DNA of 46,629 nt from Actinomycetota bacterium (lineage in GTDB: Bacteria; Actinomycetota; Actinomycetes; Nanopelagicales; Nanopelagicaceae). Numbering within the stretch: the stretch's first letter is position 1; each line of letters starts with the position of its first letter. The notes under the pieces are model-generated. The model was not told where the DNA came from. It did not search any database and worked only from the letters and a program-made list of their open reading frames with translations. The stretch covers positions 1 to 46,629 of the forward strand of contig JAPLBJ010000004.1 in the NCBI GenBank assembly GCA_026392845.1, given 5' to 3'. The translations under genes were made by a program, and so were the position numbers. Below, piece after piece: positions 30,236 through 39,417 of this stretch.

Positions 30236-31558
30236 TTAAATATCGAGATTGAGGAGATCGGCTTCACTCTCTCTGCGCAGAATTACACGTGCTTTTCCAT
30301 CTTTTACTGCAATTACTGGCGGTCGTGGAATGTGGTTGTAATTACTGGCCATGCTGCGCCCATATGCCCCAGTTGCAGGGACAGCTAATAAATCCCCTGG
30401 TGCGATATCACTAGGTAATTCGATATCGCGAATAACAATATCTCCTGTTTCACAATGCTTACCAACTAATCGAGAATCAACTAATGGTGCACTCGATGAT
30501 CTATTTGCAAGTGATGTTGTGTACTTTGCCCCATAAAGTGATGGGCGAATGTTGTCGCTCATTCCCCCGTCGACAGAAATATAGCGGCGAACTTTTCCTG
30601 ATTCCAAAGTGACATCTTTAACAGTTCCTACTTCGTATAACGTAAACATTGTCGGTCCAACAATTGCTCGACCAGGTTCAATCGAAACCTTAGGAATATC
30701 CAACTTTGCTCTTTCGCAAGCATTCTTTACTTGCGAATAAAGCGCCGGTAAAACTTCACTAGCTTCGAGTTCTACATCACCAGGCAAATATGCAATTCCA
30801 TATCCACCGCCAAGATCTAGCTCGGGAAGTTGGGCAGAAAACTCGTCGCGGAATTTAGCTAGCAATCCAATGAGGCGATCTGCGGCAATCTCGAAGGAAT
30901 CCATATTCAAAATCTGTGAACCGATATGAGAATGAAAACCACGCAATTCAAGTTCTGGATATTTGCGCACCTCAAGAATTGCATTCCATGCAGCGCCACT
31001 TGCAATTGAGAATCCAAATTTCACATCTTCGTGGGCAGTCGCAATTGATTCGTGAGTATGTGCCTCAATGCCGGGAGTTAGACGAAGAAGAACACGTTGC
31101 CTCTTACCTAACTTACGAGCAGCTGCAGCAACTCTTTCAATTTCAAAGAGTGAGTCCATAACAATGGTGCCTACGCCAGCAGCTACTGCGCGCTCGATTT
31201 CAGAGACAGATTTATTATTTCCATGAACTTCAATCTTTTGTGGATCAATTCCACCTGCTAGTGCCACAGCGAGTTCGCCTCCAGTGCAAACATCTATACC
31301 AATTCCACAAGCGGCAATCCAGCGAGCAACTTCTACGCTAATAAATGCCTTTGCTGCGTAATAAACGTTTCCTGCATTAGAACCAAAGGATTGATTGAGC
31401 GCTTTGTTCCATCCCATTGCACGCGCACGGAAGTCATCTTCATCAATAAAAAATGCTGGTGTTGCAAAGTCTTTAGCAAGAGTTTGTGCAGATATTCCGG
31501 AGATATGAAGTACTCCATTATTGAATGAAACACCTGCAGGCCACAGTGATGTACTCAT
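30236..31558 (-). CDS. lysA: Diaminopimelate decarboxylase
   Basis: A 440-residue fold-III PLP enzyme making lysine from meso-diaminopimelate. The PLP lysine is in NVYYAAKAF, followed by HSHIGSQI, LDLGGGYGI, EPGRAIVG and KHCETGDI, the second-site Cys motif. Length is normal. It begins two bases after the argS stop, the standard actinobacterial arrangement. Confidence 0.97.
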   Translation of the reverse strand: MSTSLWPAGVSFNNGVLHISGISAQTLAKDFATPAFFIDEDDFRARAMGWNKALNQSFGSNAGNVYYAAKAFISVEVARWIAACGIGIDVCTGGELAVALAGGIDPQKIEVHGNNKSVSEIERAVAAGVGTIVMDSLFEIERVAAAARKLGKRQRVLLRLTPGIEAHTHESIATAHEDVKFGFSIASGAAWNAILEVRKYPELELRGFHSHIGSQILNMDSFEIAADRLIGLLAKFRDEFSAQLPELDLGGGYGIAYLPGDVELEASEVLPALYSQVKNACERAKLDIPKVSIEPGRAIVGPTMFTLYEVGTVKDVTLESGKVRRYISVDGGMSDNIRPSLYGAKYTTSLANRSSSAPLVDSRLVGKHCETGDIVIRDIELPSDIAPGDLLAVPATGAYGRSMASNYNHIPRPPVIAVKDGKARVILRRESEADLLNLDI

Positions 31559-31560
31559 GT

Positions 31561-33225
31561 CTACATCCTCTCCGGTGCGCCGACGCCCAATAATGCAAGA
31601 CCATTCTTTACTACTTGCTTAGTAGCCATGCATAGCAACGCACGCGCAGTATGAATTGGTGCAATCGCTTCGTCCCCCAATGGCAACACCCGGCAGTCGG
31701 AATAGAAGCCGTGATACACGCCTGCTAATTCTTCGAGATATCGAGCAATGCGATGGGGCTCACGAAGCTCGGCAGCGCCTTCAACTATTCGTGGGAAATT
31801 AGCCAGAGTTGCAATCAATTCGTTTTCGCGATCATGTGTCAAAAGCGCAGGATCAAAATCCTTGCTACTCATAGAAATTTTCAACTCTTCACAATTGCGC
31901 AGAACTCCAGCTATTCGAGCATGGGCATATTGAACGTAATAGACAGGATTCTCATTTGTGTTCCTTGTGAGAATATCTAAATCCATCACCATCGGAGTTT
32001 CTACTGGGTAGCGAATAAGTGTGTAACGAGCAGCATCTACGCCAACTTTTTCCACTAATTCTTCTAAAGTAATAATGGTGCCAGCTCGCTTAGAAAGCTT
32101 AACTTCTTCGCCGCCTTCCATAATCTTGACAAGCTGGCCGATGAGAACATGGATGTTGTATTCAGGATTATCGCCAGCACATGCAGCAATAGCTTTTAGG
32201 CGTCCAACATAACCATGATGGTCAGCGCCAAGCATGTAGATACAAATGTCAAAACCACGTTCGCGCTTATTTATGTAATAGGCAGTATCTGATGAGAAGT
32301 AGGTAAGAGAGCCATCGCTTTTTGTAAGCACGCGATCTTTATCATCACCAAAATCAGTAGTGCGAAGCCACGTTGCATTATCGAGTTCAAAGACATGACC
32401 TTGCTTACGCAAAACATCGATTCCGTGTTCAACGGAACCTGCGTCATGGAGCGAGCGCTCTGAAAACCAAGTATCAAAGTGTGTTCCAAAAGTGTCGAGT
32501 ACTTTTTTCTGTTGATTCAGTTGTAGTTGATAACCGCGTTCGCGAAATTCAATAAGGCGTCCTGGCTCTGGTAAATCCTTTATTCCAATATTTGCGCCAA
32601 CTACTTCCTGTGCAAGATCATGAATGTAATTTCCTTGATACCCATCTTCAGGAATTGGCTTGCCCAGTGCTGCTGCTTCAAGTGATGCCCCAAAGAGATC
32701 CATTTGATTCCCGCGATCATTGATATAAAACTCTCGCGATACATCTGCCCCTGCGGCACTTAGTACTCGACCGAGTGCATCACCGACTGCAGCCCAACGT
32801 GTGTGACCTAAATGCAATGGACCTGTTGGATTTGCACTAATAAATTCGAGGTTAATGCGAACTCCAGAAAGAGAATTTCCTTGGCCATACTTAGTGCCAC
32901 TTTCAATAATCGAGTTCACTAAATTTGCTTGGCTTGCCCGATTTAGAGTGAAGTTGAGAAAGCCAGGACCTGCGATATCTACTGCAGATATAAGAGGTGT
33001 GGTGCCTATGTGTTTTTGAAGGATGAGTGCCACTTCTCGAGGGTTCTTGCCCGCTGCCTTGGCCAGCTGCAGGGCTATCGATGTGGCGTAATCGCCATGG
33101 TCGCGATTCTTCGGACGCTCTAGGGGAACCGTATCGGGCAGGCTCGCCTCGATCTCGCCAGATGTGATTGCGCGCGCGATAGCTTCGGTTATTACGCGTG
33201 ATAACTCATCAATCTGCGAAGGCAT
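31561..33225 (-). CDS. argS: Arginyl-tRNA synthetase
   Basis: A 554-residue class-I synthetase. HLGH (PTGPLHLGHTRWA) stands for HIGH and KLSKRAG for KMSKS; the N-terminal Add-1 domain (SLPDTVPLERPKNRDHGDYAT) and C-terminal anticodon-binding DALR region (YVQYAHARIAG onward) are complete. I chose the ATG at 33225 over a TTG six bases upstream; a TAACCT box ends five bases before it and no Shine-Dalgarno is seen, so this transcript may also be leaderless. It heads the long minus-strand run and is divergent from the sugar-binding lipoprotein gene. Confidence 0.96.
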   Translation of the reverse strand: MPSQIDELSRVITEAIARAITSGEIEASLPDTVPLERPKNRDHGDYATSIALQLAKAAGKNPREVALILQKHIGTTPLISAVDIAGPGFLNFTLNRASQANLVNSIIESGTKYGQGNSLSGVRINLEFISANPTGPLHLGHTRWAAVGDALGRVLSAAGADVSREFYINDRGNQMDLFGASLEAAALGKPIPEDGYQGNYIHDLAQEVVGANIGIKDLPEPGRLIEFRERGYQLQLNQQKKVLDTFGTHFDTWFSERSLHDAGSVEHGIDVLRKQGHVFELDNATWLRTTDFGDDKDRVLTKSDGSLTYFSSDTAYYINKRERGFDICIYMLGADHHGYVGRLKAIAACAGDNPEYNIHVLIGQLVKIMEGGEEVKLSKRAGTIITLEELVEKVGVDAARYTLIRYPVETPMVMDLDILTRNTNENPVYYVQYAHARIAGVLRNCEELKISMSSKDFDPALLTHDRENELIATLANFPRIVEGAAELREPHRIARYLEELAGVYHGFYSDCRVLPLGDEAIAPIHTARALLCMATKQVVKNGLALLGVGAPERM

Positions 33226-33389
33226 GCCCAAGGTTACCGTGAGCGCGCATAAAAACGTTACCTAATTGTTAGATTGCAATGGGGGAAATCCCTAATTATC
33301 AATTCTCTTTTGCGCGCTTCTGGCATAACCTACGCAGTGGTTACACCTTCCTTGTTTGGTCGGAAAAGATTCGGCCTGGGGTGTTTTCC

Positions 33390-33403
33390 ACCTTTCGAAA
33401 GGT
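33390..33403 (+). promoter_or_regulatory. 14-bp perfect palindrome over the ribosome-binding region of the sugar-binding lipoprotein gene
   Basis: ACCTTTCGAAAGGT is a perfect palindrome ending nine bases before the ATG at 33413. Its right half (GAAAGG) is the only Shine-Dalgarno candidate. A looser pair, GGAAAA at 33362-33367 and TTTTCC at 33384-33389, lies just upstream. The palindrome could be an operator or a hairpin that hides the ribosome site; which is not decided by sequence alone. Confidence 0.45.
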
Positions 33404-33412
33404 AATAAATCT

Positions 33413-34450
33413 ATGACAAAGCGCCATTTAGCGATTACTGCAGCATTTGCAGCTATCGCGATTGCACTTACTGGCTGCTCAAAGAGCGAAGAAGCCGGAA
33501 GCACACGTGCTTGCATCATCCTTCCTGACGCAGAATCTTCAACACGTTGGGAGACTGGAGATCGTCCAGCACTTGAAACAGCACTTACAGGTGCAGGTTT
33601 CGAAGCAGATATTCAGAATGCACAAGGCGATACAGCTAAGTACGCAACAATTGCTGAACAAATGATGAGCAAGGGTTGCGGCGTGATGATTCTTGTTGAT
33701 CATCAAGGAGCAGCTGTTCAGGTAACTGAGAAGGCAAAGGCAGCAGGTATTCCTGTTATTGCTTATGACCGTCCAATCGCAGGAGCTGACTACTACGTTT
33801 CATTCGATAACGAAACAGTTGGCGCACTAGAAGGACAATCAATTCTTGATGGCCTTGCAGCTAAGGGAATCGATCCAATGAAGGCACGCGTTATCTACGG
33901 ACAAGGCGATCCTTCTGATGGAAATGCAAAGATGTTCTATGACGGTGCTGTAGCAGTTCTTTCTGCTGCTGGTATCAAGCCAATTTTCGAAATGGCTGGA
34001 ACATGGGATGGCGCTAAGGCTGGAACACTCTTCGAGCAGGCTTACACAGCTACTCAAGGTAAGTTCGATGCAGTTCTTGCACCAAACGACAACAACGCAG
34101 CAAACATCATCACAATCTTGGATAAGAACAAGAAGACTGTTCCTGTTTCAGGACAAGATGCATCAGTAGCTGGTCTACAGAACGTATTGCTTGGCAAGCA
34201 GACAGCAACTGTCTACAAGCCATTCACACTAGAAGCAACAGCTGCATCTGACTTGGCAATCGCACTCCTTAAGGGTGAGAAGCCAACAGCAGATAAGACT
34301 CTTGCTGATGGAACACCATACATAGCTGTAACACCAGTACTCGTTGGCCCAGATAAGGTCAAGGATGTTGTTGCTGCAGGCGATGCAACAGCAGCTGAGA
34401 TTTGTACAGCAGCAGTAGCTGCAGCATGTACAAAGTACGGCGTTGCATAA
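33413..34450 (+). CDS. Sugar ABC transporter substrate-binding lipoprotein (xylose-type)
   Basis: A 345-residue type-I periplasmic binding protein. The N-terminal lipoprotein signal ends in LTGC (residues 19-22), so Cys22 is lipidated and the protein is anchored outside the membrane. LPDAESSTRWETGDRPALE, GVMILVDHQGAAV, IPVIAYDRPI and APNDNNAANII match the XylF/ribose-binding branch. The convergent xylose isomerase supports a pentose such as xylose, but this is inference. A strong hairpin follows the gene, separating it from the ATPase and permease genes. Confidence 0.92.
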   Translation: MTKRHLAITAAFAAIAIALTGCSKSEEAGSTRACIILPDAESSTRWETGDRPALETALTGAGFEADIQNAQGDTAKYATIAEQMMSKGCGVMILVDHQGAAVQVTEKAKAAGIPVIAYDRPIAGADYYVSFDNETVGALEGQSILDGLAAKGIDPMKARVIYGQGDPSDGNAKMFYDGAVAVLSAAGIKPIFEMAGTWDGAKAGTLFEQAYTATQGKFDAVLAPNDNNAANIITILDKNKKTVPVSGQDASVAGLQNVLLGKQTATVYKPFTLEATAASDLAIALLKGEKPTADKTLADGTPYIAVTPVLVGPDKVKDVVAAGDATAAEICTAAVAAACTKYGVA

Positions 34451-34465
34451 TATAAATGCGTGAAT

Positions 34466-34504
34466 AAACCTTTGCGCCGGCCATCTGGTCGGCGCAAAGG
34501 TTTT
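34466..34504 (+). terminator. Strong intra-operon hairpin after the binding-protein gene
   Basis: AAACCTTTGCGCCG and CGGCGCAAAGGTTT (34466-34479 with 34490-34503) form a long GC-rich stem with a short loop, followed by only a short T run. It lies 15 bases past the lipoprotein stop and about 95 bases before the ATPase gene. A partial terminator or mRNA 3'-end stabiliser would give excess binding protein. Confidence 0.75.
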
Positions 34505-34598
34505 CGCAATTTCCCCCTTGGTTTAAAGCACGACATACTAATTAATGAGTAATTTGTAAGAAGCAATTAGAAGGAAATAAATCCGAGAGAGGCACTCC

Positions 34599-35345
34599 AT
34601 GGACACACCCGTCATCGAACTCCAAAATGTTATTAAGAGTTTTGGACCAGTAGATGTATTGCAAGGTATTAATTTCAAAGCATATGCAGGTCGAGTCACC
34701 GCCCTCGTTGGAGATAATGGCGCAGGAAAATCAACGTTGATTAAAGGCCTTGCTGGAGTTCAGTCCTACGATTCTGGTGTAGTTAAATTTGAAGGAAATG
34801 AAGTTCATCTCAATAGTGCGCGTCAAGCTGCTGCACTTGGGATTGAAGTTGTGTATCAAGATCTAGCACTGTGCGAAAACCTCGACATTGTTCAGAACAT
34901 GTTCCTTGGTCGTGAAGAGATGACTGGCATGACACTTGACGAACCACACATGGAGTTTGAAGCAACTCAAACTCTTGCTGGTCTCAAAATTCGTACAGTG
35001 AAATCAGTACGTCAAAAAGTTGCATCTCTATCTGGTGGACAACGCCAGACTGTTGCGATTGCTCGATCTGTACTTCGTAAAGCAAAGCTTGTCATCCTTG
35101 ATGAACCAACAGCGGCACTCGGCGTGGCACAGACTGAACAAGTTCTCAATCTTGTTCGCCGTCTAGCCGACTCGGGTGTTGCAGTGATTATCATCAGCCA
35201 TAACTTGCAAGATGTTTTCAAGGTATGCGATGACATCAGCGTTTTGTATTTAGGAAAGATGGTTGCTCACCTCAAGGCAACAGAGACTAATCACCTTGAT
35301 GTAGTCGGTTACATCACCGGAACTAAGAGCATGGAGCAGGCGTAA
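34599..35345 (+). CDS. Sugar ABC transporter ATP-binding protein, single-domain
   Basis: A 248-residue ABC ATPase with Walker A GDNGAGKS at 38-45, signature LSGGQ at 144-148, Walker B VILDEPTAAL at 165-174 and switch His in IISHNLQDV. The sequence belongs to the XylG/RbsA carbohydrate class, but carries one nucleotide-binding domain rather than the two fused domains (about 500 residues) of E. coli XylG/RbsA; single-domain forms are common in Actinobacteria. The permease gene follows two bases later. Confidence 0.94.
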   Translation: MDTPVIELQNVIKSFGPVDVLQGINFKAYAGRVTALVGDNGAGKSTLIKGLAGVQSYDSGVVKFEGNEVHLNSARQAAALGIEVVYQDLALCENLDIVQNMFLGREEMTGMTLDEPHMEFEATQTLAGLKIRTVKSVRQKVASLSGGQRQTVAIARSVLRKAKLVILDEPTAALGVAQTEQVLNLVRRLADSGVAVIIISHNLQDVFKVCDDISVLYLGKMVAHLKATETNHLDVVGYITGTKSMEQA

Positions 35346-35347
35346 CA

Positions 35348-36583
35348 ATGAGTACAACTACTACAACCACAATTAGCTCCGGCCACGAAGGCACTATCCG
35401 CGACCAAGTAAAGAATTACTTTGTTCGTGTAAAAAGTGGTGAAATGGGTGCTTTGCCATCTGTCATCTCACTTATTTTTCTTACTGCTCTTTTTGCAAGT
35501 TTGAATCCTTACTTCCTCACAAAGCTCAATTTTGCGAACCTACTAGTTCAGTCAGCAACGTTGATGATGCTCTCGATGGCGCTCGTCTTTGTAATCTTGA
35601 TTGCTGAAATCGATCTCTCCGCAGGTGTTACCTCGGGACTTTCGATGGCCTTCTTTATTATTCTCACGAATAAGGCTGGCTGGGATTGGCGAGTATCGAT
35701 TTTGGCTGGCTTCGTAGTTGGCTTCGTAGTCGGATCTTTTATTGGATTCTTTGTTGCCAAAGTTGGTGTTCCATCCTTCGTCGTAACTCTGGGTCTGTTC
35801 CTAGGTTTCCAAGGTTTGCAATTAGCACTCCTTGGCGACGGTGGTATCTACCGGGTTGAAGTTCCAGAGCTCAAATCAATTATGAATGACAATATGCCTC
35901 AATGGGCAGGTTGGTTGATGCTTGGAATTTTCTTGACACTCACATTGCTCATAAATTTCTATGATCGCATGCGTCGCAAGAAATCTAACTTGCCTAACCG
36001 TCCTCTCATTCTTCTTTTTATCAAACTTGGAGTTATGGCTGGGCTAGGCGCTGGTTGCGTTTCAATTCTAAATGTGAATCGTAGTCTTTCAGCAATTGCT
36101 ATCGCGGGCGTCCCAATTGTTATGCCGTTTGCAATAACAATTCTTTTTGTCGGTACTTTGGTTCTTGATCGCACACGCTTTGGTCGCCATCTCTACGCAG
36201 TTGGCGGAAATCCTGAAGCTGCGCGTCGTGCAGGTATCAAAGTTCCAAAGATTCGCATGTCTGCATTCATTATCTGTTCAATGCTCTCTGTTGTTGCAGG
36301 TATTTTCAATGCAAGCCGTATCGGTACAGTAGAGGCAACCGCTGGTAAATCTATGGTTCTCTCTGGTGTTGCAGCCGCTGTTGTGGGTGGAGTAAGCCTC
36401 TTCGGTGGACGTGGTCGTTTAGCTCACGCTGCTGTTGGCGCTGTTGTTATTTCCATTATCGATAACGGTCTTGGTCTGCTTGGACTTCCAGCAGGTATCA
36501 ACTTCCTTGTAACCGGTGGAGTTCTTATCCTCGCTGCAACAGTTGATGCGGTATCTCGCAAGCGTGCAGGTGCTACTAAGTAA
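35348..36583 (+). CDS. Sugar ABC transporter permease (XylH/RbsC family)
   Basis: A 411-residue membrane permease with about ten hydrophobic segments. LVFVILIAEIDLSAGVTSGLSMAF is the conserved IDLSVG region, GVPSFVVTLGLFLGFQGL follows, then YAVGGNPEAARRAGIKVPKIR (coupling loop) and GGVSLFGGRGRLAHAAVGAVVI. The long middle section with charged RMRRKKSNLPNRP is typical of XylH. It partners the preceding ATPase and the lipoprotein. Confidence 0.94.
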   Translation: MSTTTTTTISSGHEGTIRDQVKNYFVRVKSGEMGALPSVISLIFLTALFASLNPYFLTKLNFANLLVQSATLMMLSMALVFVILIAEIDLSAGVTSGLSMAFFIILTNKAGWDWRVSILAGFVVGFVVGSFIGFFVAKVGVPSFVVTLGLFLGFQGLQLALLGDGGIYRVEVPELKSIMNDNMPQWAGWLMLGIFLTLTLLINFYDRMRRKKSNLPNRPLILLFIKLGVMAGLGAGCVSILNVNRSLSAIAIAGVPIVMPFAITILFVGTLVLDRTRFGRHLYAVGGNPEAARRAGIKVPKIRMSAFIICSMLSVVAGIFNASRIGTVEATAGKSMVLSGVAAAVVGGVSLFGGRGRLAHAAVGAVVISIIDNGLGLLGLPAGINFLVTGGVLILAATVDAVSRKRAGATK

Positions 36584-36605
36584 CGAAATATAAATATAGC
36601 TAGAT

Positions 36606-36647
36606 AATAAAAAATGGCCTAGAGATTTCTCTGGGCCATTTTTTATT
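36606..36647. terminator. Bidirectional terminator between the permease gene and xylA
   Basis: AATAAAAAATGGCC (36606-36619) and GGCCATTTTTTATT (36634-36647) form a perfect 14-base stem with A/T tails on both sides, serving both convergent genes. Confidence 0.9.
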
Positions 36648-36656
36648 TACTTTTAT

Positions 36657-37817
36657 TTAGATATTCACGCCCATCAAGTGCTCAAGTGCTAGTTGATCTA
36701 GAAGTTCGTAGCCGTAACCACGCTCTCCTGCTTTCTCAACATCGAAAGCTTCAGGCTTTGCTAAATCTTTCCATGTCTCACCTGTAGCAAGTGTTGGCTC
36801 AAGGAGTCCAGGAATATTTGCAACCTTCATTGCTTCGATAACACGTGAATCACTGCGGTATACCTTAGCGCGCTCTTTCAGAATCAAATATGTTCGCATA
36901 TTCGATGTTGCTGATTGCCATACGCCCTTGTCATCTTCTGTGCGTAATGGCTTGTAATCGAAGTGCTTTGGACCGCTGTATTTATAGTGCTCAAGTAGAT
37001 CGACTAAGAAGAATGCTGACTTCAAATCACCGTGACCAAATACGAGATCTTGATCGTACTTTGGACCGTGCTGACCATTGAGATCGATATGGAATAACTT
37101 GCCCTGCCATAGTGCTTGAGCGATTCCATGAACGAAGTTCAGACCAGCCATTTGCTCGTGACCAACTTCTGGATTCAAGCCAACGAGTTCTGGGCGATTG
37201 AGCGTGTAAATAAATGCCATTGCGTGACCAATTGTTGGCAAGAAGATATCTCCGCGCGGTTCATTTGGCTTTGGCTCAATTGCAAACTTAATCTTGTAAC
37301 CATTGTCTACAACGAAATCACCGAGAATGTTGAATGCTTCACGGAAGCGCTCCATCGCAACATAACCATCTTTAGCTGCATCAGATTCAGCACCTTCGCG
37401 GCCGCCCCAGCAAACATAGGTTTCTGCGCCAAGTTCAACTGCTAATTCAATATTGCGCATTACCTTACGAATGGCATAACGGCGAATATCTTTATCGTTG
37501 CTTGTAAATGCACCGTCTTTGAAAACTGGGTGCGTAAATAGATTTGTTGTTGCCATTGGAACTTTCATTCCTGTATCAGCAAGTGCTTTTTTGAAACGAT
37601 CGATGTGACCGCGACGTGAACTGTCATCGCTACCAAATGGAATCAAATCATCATCGTGGAATGTCACACCATGAGCACCGCGAGCTGCGAGTTCATTGAC
37701 GCTTCGAACTGGGTCTAGGGGCCCACGAGTTGCATCACCAAAGGGATCTCTCGCTTGCCATCCGATGGTCCAAAGACCAAATGTGAACTTATCTGCTGGT
37801 GTTGGGGTGAGTGACAC
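36657..37817 (-). CDS. xylA: Xylose isomerase
   Basis: A 386-residue TIM-barrel isomerase converting D-xylose to D-xylulose with two divalent metals. [15 protein letters not shown] at the start, the catalytic [11 protein letters not shown] (His and Asp), [16 protein letters not shown] (metal Glu and Lys), [11 protein letters not shown] and [15 protein letters not shown] are those of the class-I Streptomyces/Arthrobacter enzyme. It starts with GTG; AAGGAG lies six bases upstream. No xylulokinase gene is in the window. It converges on the sugar importer, which supports xylose as the sugar. Confidence 0.97.
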   Translation of the reverse strand: MSLTPTPADKFTFGLWTIGWQARDPFGDATRGPLDPVRSVNELAARGAHGVTFHDDDLIPFGSDDSSRRGHIDRFKKALADTGMKVPMATTNLFTHPVFKDGAFTSNDKDIRRYAIRKVMRNIELAVELGAETYVCWGGREGAESDAAKDGYVAMERFREAFNILGDFVVDNGYKIKFAIEPKPNEPRGDIFLPTIGHAMAFIYTLNRPELVGLNPEVGHEQMAGLNFVHGIAQALWQGKLFHIDLNGQHGPKYDQDLVFGHGDLKSAFFLVDLLEHYKYSGPKHFDYKPLRTEDDKGVWQSATSNMRTYLILKERAKVYRSDSRVIEAMKVANIPGLLEPTLATGETWKDLAKPEAFDVEKAGERGYGYELLDQLALEHLMGVNI

Positions 37818-37927
37818 TGTGAGGCTCCTTCGTCGTTAGTTCTCGTTTTGGAACATAGCAAACTTACCCCTAACCTTAGGCATTATCCAAGGGGCTCTAA
37901 TTAGATTCTTGCGGATTGAGATGTCGA

Positions 37928-37952
37928 GAGAATTTCTCCCAGAGAATTTCTC
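37928..37952 (+). repeat. Twin palindromes GAGAATTTCTC ahead of tRNA-Leu
   Basis: GAGAATTTCTC occurs at 37928-37938 and 37942-37952; each is a 5-base inverted repeat around a central T, and the two are 14 bases apart start to start. They lie just upstream of a possible -10 (TAAGAAT, 37962-37968) for the tRNA gene and upstream of the divergent xylA. They may be operators or a tandem duplication. Confidence 0.45.
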
Positions 37953-37985
37953 GTCAATGATGTAAGAATCGTTAGGCACTCTTTA

Positions 37986-38069
37986 GCGGGAGTGGTGAAA
38001 TGGCAGACACGCAGGTCTTAGGAACCTGTGTCTTCGGACGTGAGGGTTCAAGTCCCTTCTCCCGCACCA
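37986..38069 (+). tRNA. tRNA-Leu (anticodon TAG)
   Basis: An 84-base class-II tRNA with encoded CCA. Acceptor stem GCGGGAG pairs with CTCCCGC, discriminator A. The anticodon stem CAGGT/ACCTG encloses CTTAGGA, giving anticodon TAG for CUA/CUN codons. A long variable arm (TGTCTTCGGACG) and a T-loop TTCAAGT complete the fold. Confidence 0.97.
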
Positions 38070-38144
38070 GTAACAGTGCGTTTTATGAAACCTTTATATA
38101 ACTTTGTAGCCAGAAATCTTAATAGTCGTTTCCATTTTTACTCC

Positions 38145-38762
38145 CTAACCTAATCTGCTGAGCATAGTTTTCATCTGTGCATTTTGCGCACTTTGTACTT
38201 CAATAATCTTTTGACCAAATTGTTTTATCGCCAGATTCTGGGCGTCACTAATCATCATTGTCATATGAATGGCTCCATCGTGGTGATTAGTCATTCCTTC
38301 TAACCACAAACGATCGAATGCCGAACCTTGGGATGCCTTCAAGGCAGAGAGTTGCGCATCTGTAAGCATTCCACCCATATCGTGGCCCATATGTCCCATA
38401 TCAGTGCCGGCTCCAGCTTGTGCTAACCAATTTTTCATTTGAACTATTTCGCCTGCTTGTCCATCACGGATCACGGTTGCAAGGGCAACTAGTTCGGCAT
38501 CCTTTGACGTGGCGATGGCTAATTCAGAAATATCAATAGCTTGCTGGTGATGCGGAATCATCATCTGCAAGAACATGACCTCTGCACCATTCAATTTAGA
38601 AGAAGATGATTCATCATTCTGATGCATTCCGTCTCTGTGCATTCCAGGAAGTCCATCATGTCGATCTGAACCAAAGGCCATCGCAGCGATAGTTACAACA
38701 AGGGCCAGAATTATGACGGAGAATATGCCCGTCTTTTTATCAATATTTATTTGAGCCATCAT
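38145..38762 (-). CDS. DUF305 family protein, membrane-anchored
   Basis: A 205-residue protein with an N-terminal signal/anchor helix (GIFSVIILALVVTIAAMAF) and an external DUF305 domain. The two family motifs are present: MMIPHHQQAIDISELA and MTNHHDGAIHMTMMI, in a His/Met-rich setting (HDMGGM, DMGHMGHD) that suggests copper or other metal binding. DUF305 proteins have a ferritin-like helical fold and are often near copper genes, but none is adjacent here. The first two codons are both ATG; AAAGGA lies a few bases upstream. Confidence 0.88.
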   Translation of the reverse strand: MMAQINIDKKTGIFSVIILALVVTIAAMAFGSDRHDGLPGMHRDGMHQNDESSSSKLNGAEVMFLQMMIPHHQQAIDISELAIATSKDAELVALATVIRDGQAGEIVQMKNWLAQAGAGTDMGHMGHDMGGMLTDAQLSALKASQGSAFDRLWLEGMTNHHDGAIHMTMMISDAQNLAIKQFGQKIIEVQSAQNAQMKTMLSRLG

Positions 38763-38876
38763 CGCTTCCTTTGTACCCAGGCCGAATTGTGCGACCTAAT
38801 AACGATACGCCCTCAATGTGAACCTCGCTCGTCTGAGAATATGAATATGAGCGGACTCACATGATTCAATAGTGTC

Positions 38877-39143
38877 ATGGCTAAAAAGAAGGCAGCAACG
38901 AAGGCGAAGCCAAAAGCTGCTGACCTCAACTCCCATGACAATTTAGATGGAGTGTGGAAAGAGATCGGCCTGGACTCGACCGCTCGGCAGGCTCTCGTTG
39001 AAGCAAAACTTTTGAAAGTCAGCGATCTTAGAAAAGTCAGTTTAGAAAAATTGAAGTCACTTCATGGCATAGGGCCAAATGAGATTCGAATCCTTGCCTT
39101 AGAAATGAAAAGCAGAGATATCTCTTTTCGAACTGGAAAATAA
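38877..39143 (+). CDS. Small helix-hairpin-helix protein with Lys/Ala tail
   Basis: An 88-residue protein. Residues 1-16 are Lys/Ala-rich (MAKKKAATKAKPKAAD); the rest is helical and ends in a helix-hairpin-helix-like motif (LEKLKSLHGIGPNEIRILALEM), a non-specific DNA-binding element found in RpoA C-terminal domains and repair proteins. The product is probably DNA binding; the role is unknown. A TTCAAT box ends six bases before the ATG and there is no Shine-Dalgarno. It converges on the small membrane protein gene. Confidence 0.65.
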   Translation: MAKKKAATKAKPKAADLNSHDNLDGVWKEIGLDSTARQALVEAKLLKVSDLRKVSLEKLKSLHGIGPNEIRILALEMKSRDISFRTGK

Positions 39144-39165
39144 TAGAAAAGAATATAAAGAATAT

Positions 39166-39402
39166 TTAGTTCGTTACTGCATATGCAATAAAGGCAAGTC
39201 CTAAAAATGCTAAGAGATACTGCACTTCTTTTCTCATCAATATTGGCTTCAAGGGATCAATAACTGTAGCGAGCAGGATGAGGGTTCCAGGAATAAAAAT
39301 TGTGGCACTTCTTTGAACGATTCCAGGCTCTCCCCATTGGTAGCGCAAATTGATGAGTCCTATTGCGAATAGTAGATATCCGCCCATTCGGTAATTGTTC
39401 AT
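39166..39402 (-). CDS. Small membrane protein of unknown function
   Basis: I do not recognise this 78-residue protein. It has three hydrophobic segments (GGYLLFAIGLINL, ATIFIPGTLILLATVI, VQYLLAFLGLAFIAYAV) with a short basic loop (KPILMRKE). It lies downstream of the rhodopsin gene on the same strand, but a strong terminator separates them and a TAGAGT box sits six bases before its ATG, so it is probably transcribed separately. Confidence 0.6.
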   Translation of the reverse strand: MNNYRMGGYLLFAIGLINLRYQWGEPGIVQRSATIFIPGTLILLATVIDPLKPILMRKEVQYLLAFLGLAFIAYAVTN

Positions 39403-39408
39403 GTCTTC

Positions 39409-39414
39409 ACTCTA
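39409..39414 (-). promoter_or_regulatory. Probable -10 box of a leaderless promoter (small membrane protein gene)
   Basis: On the minus strand TAGAGT is followed by six bases and the ATG at 39402, directly after the rhodopsin terminator. Confidence 0.4.
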
Positions 39415-39417
39415 CAA

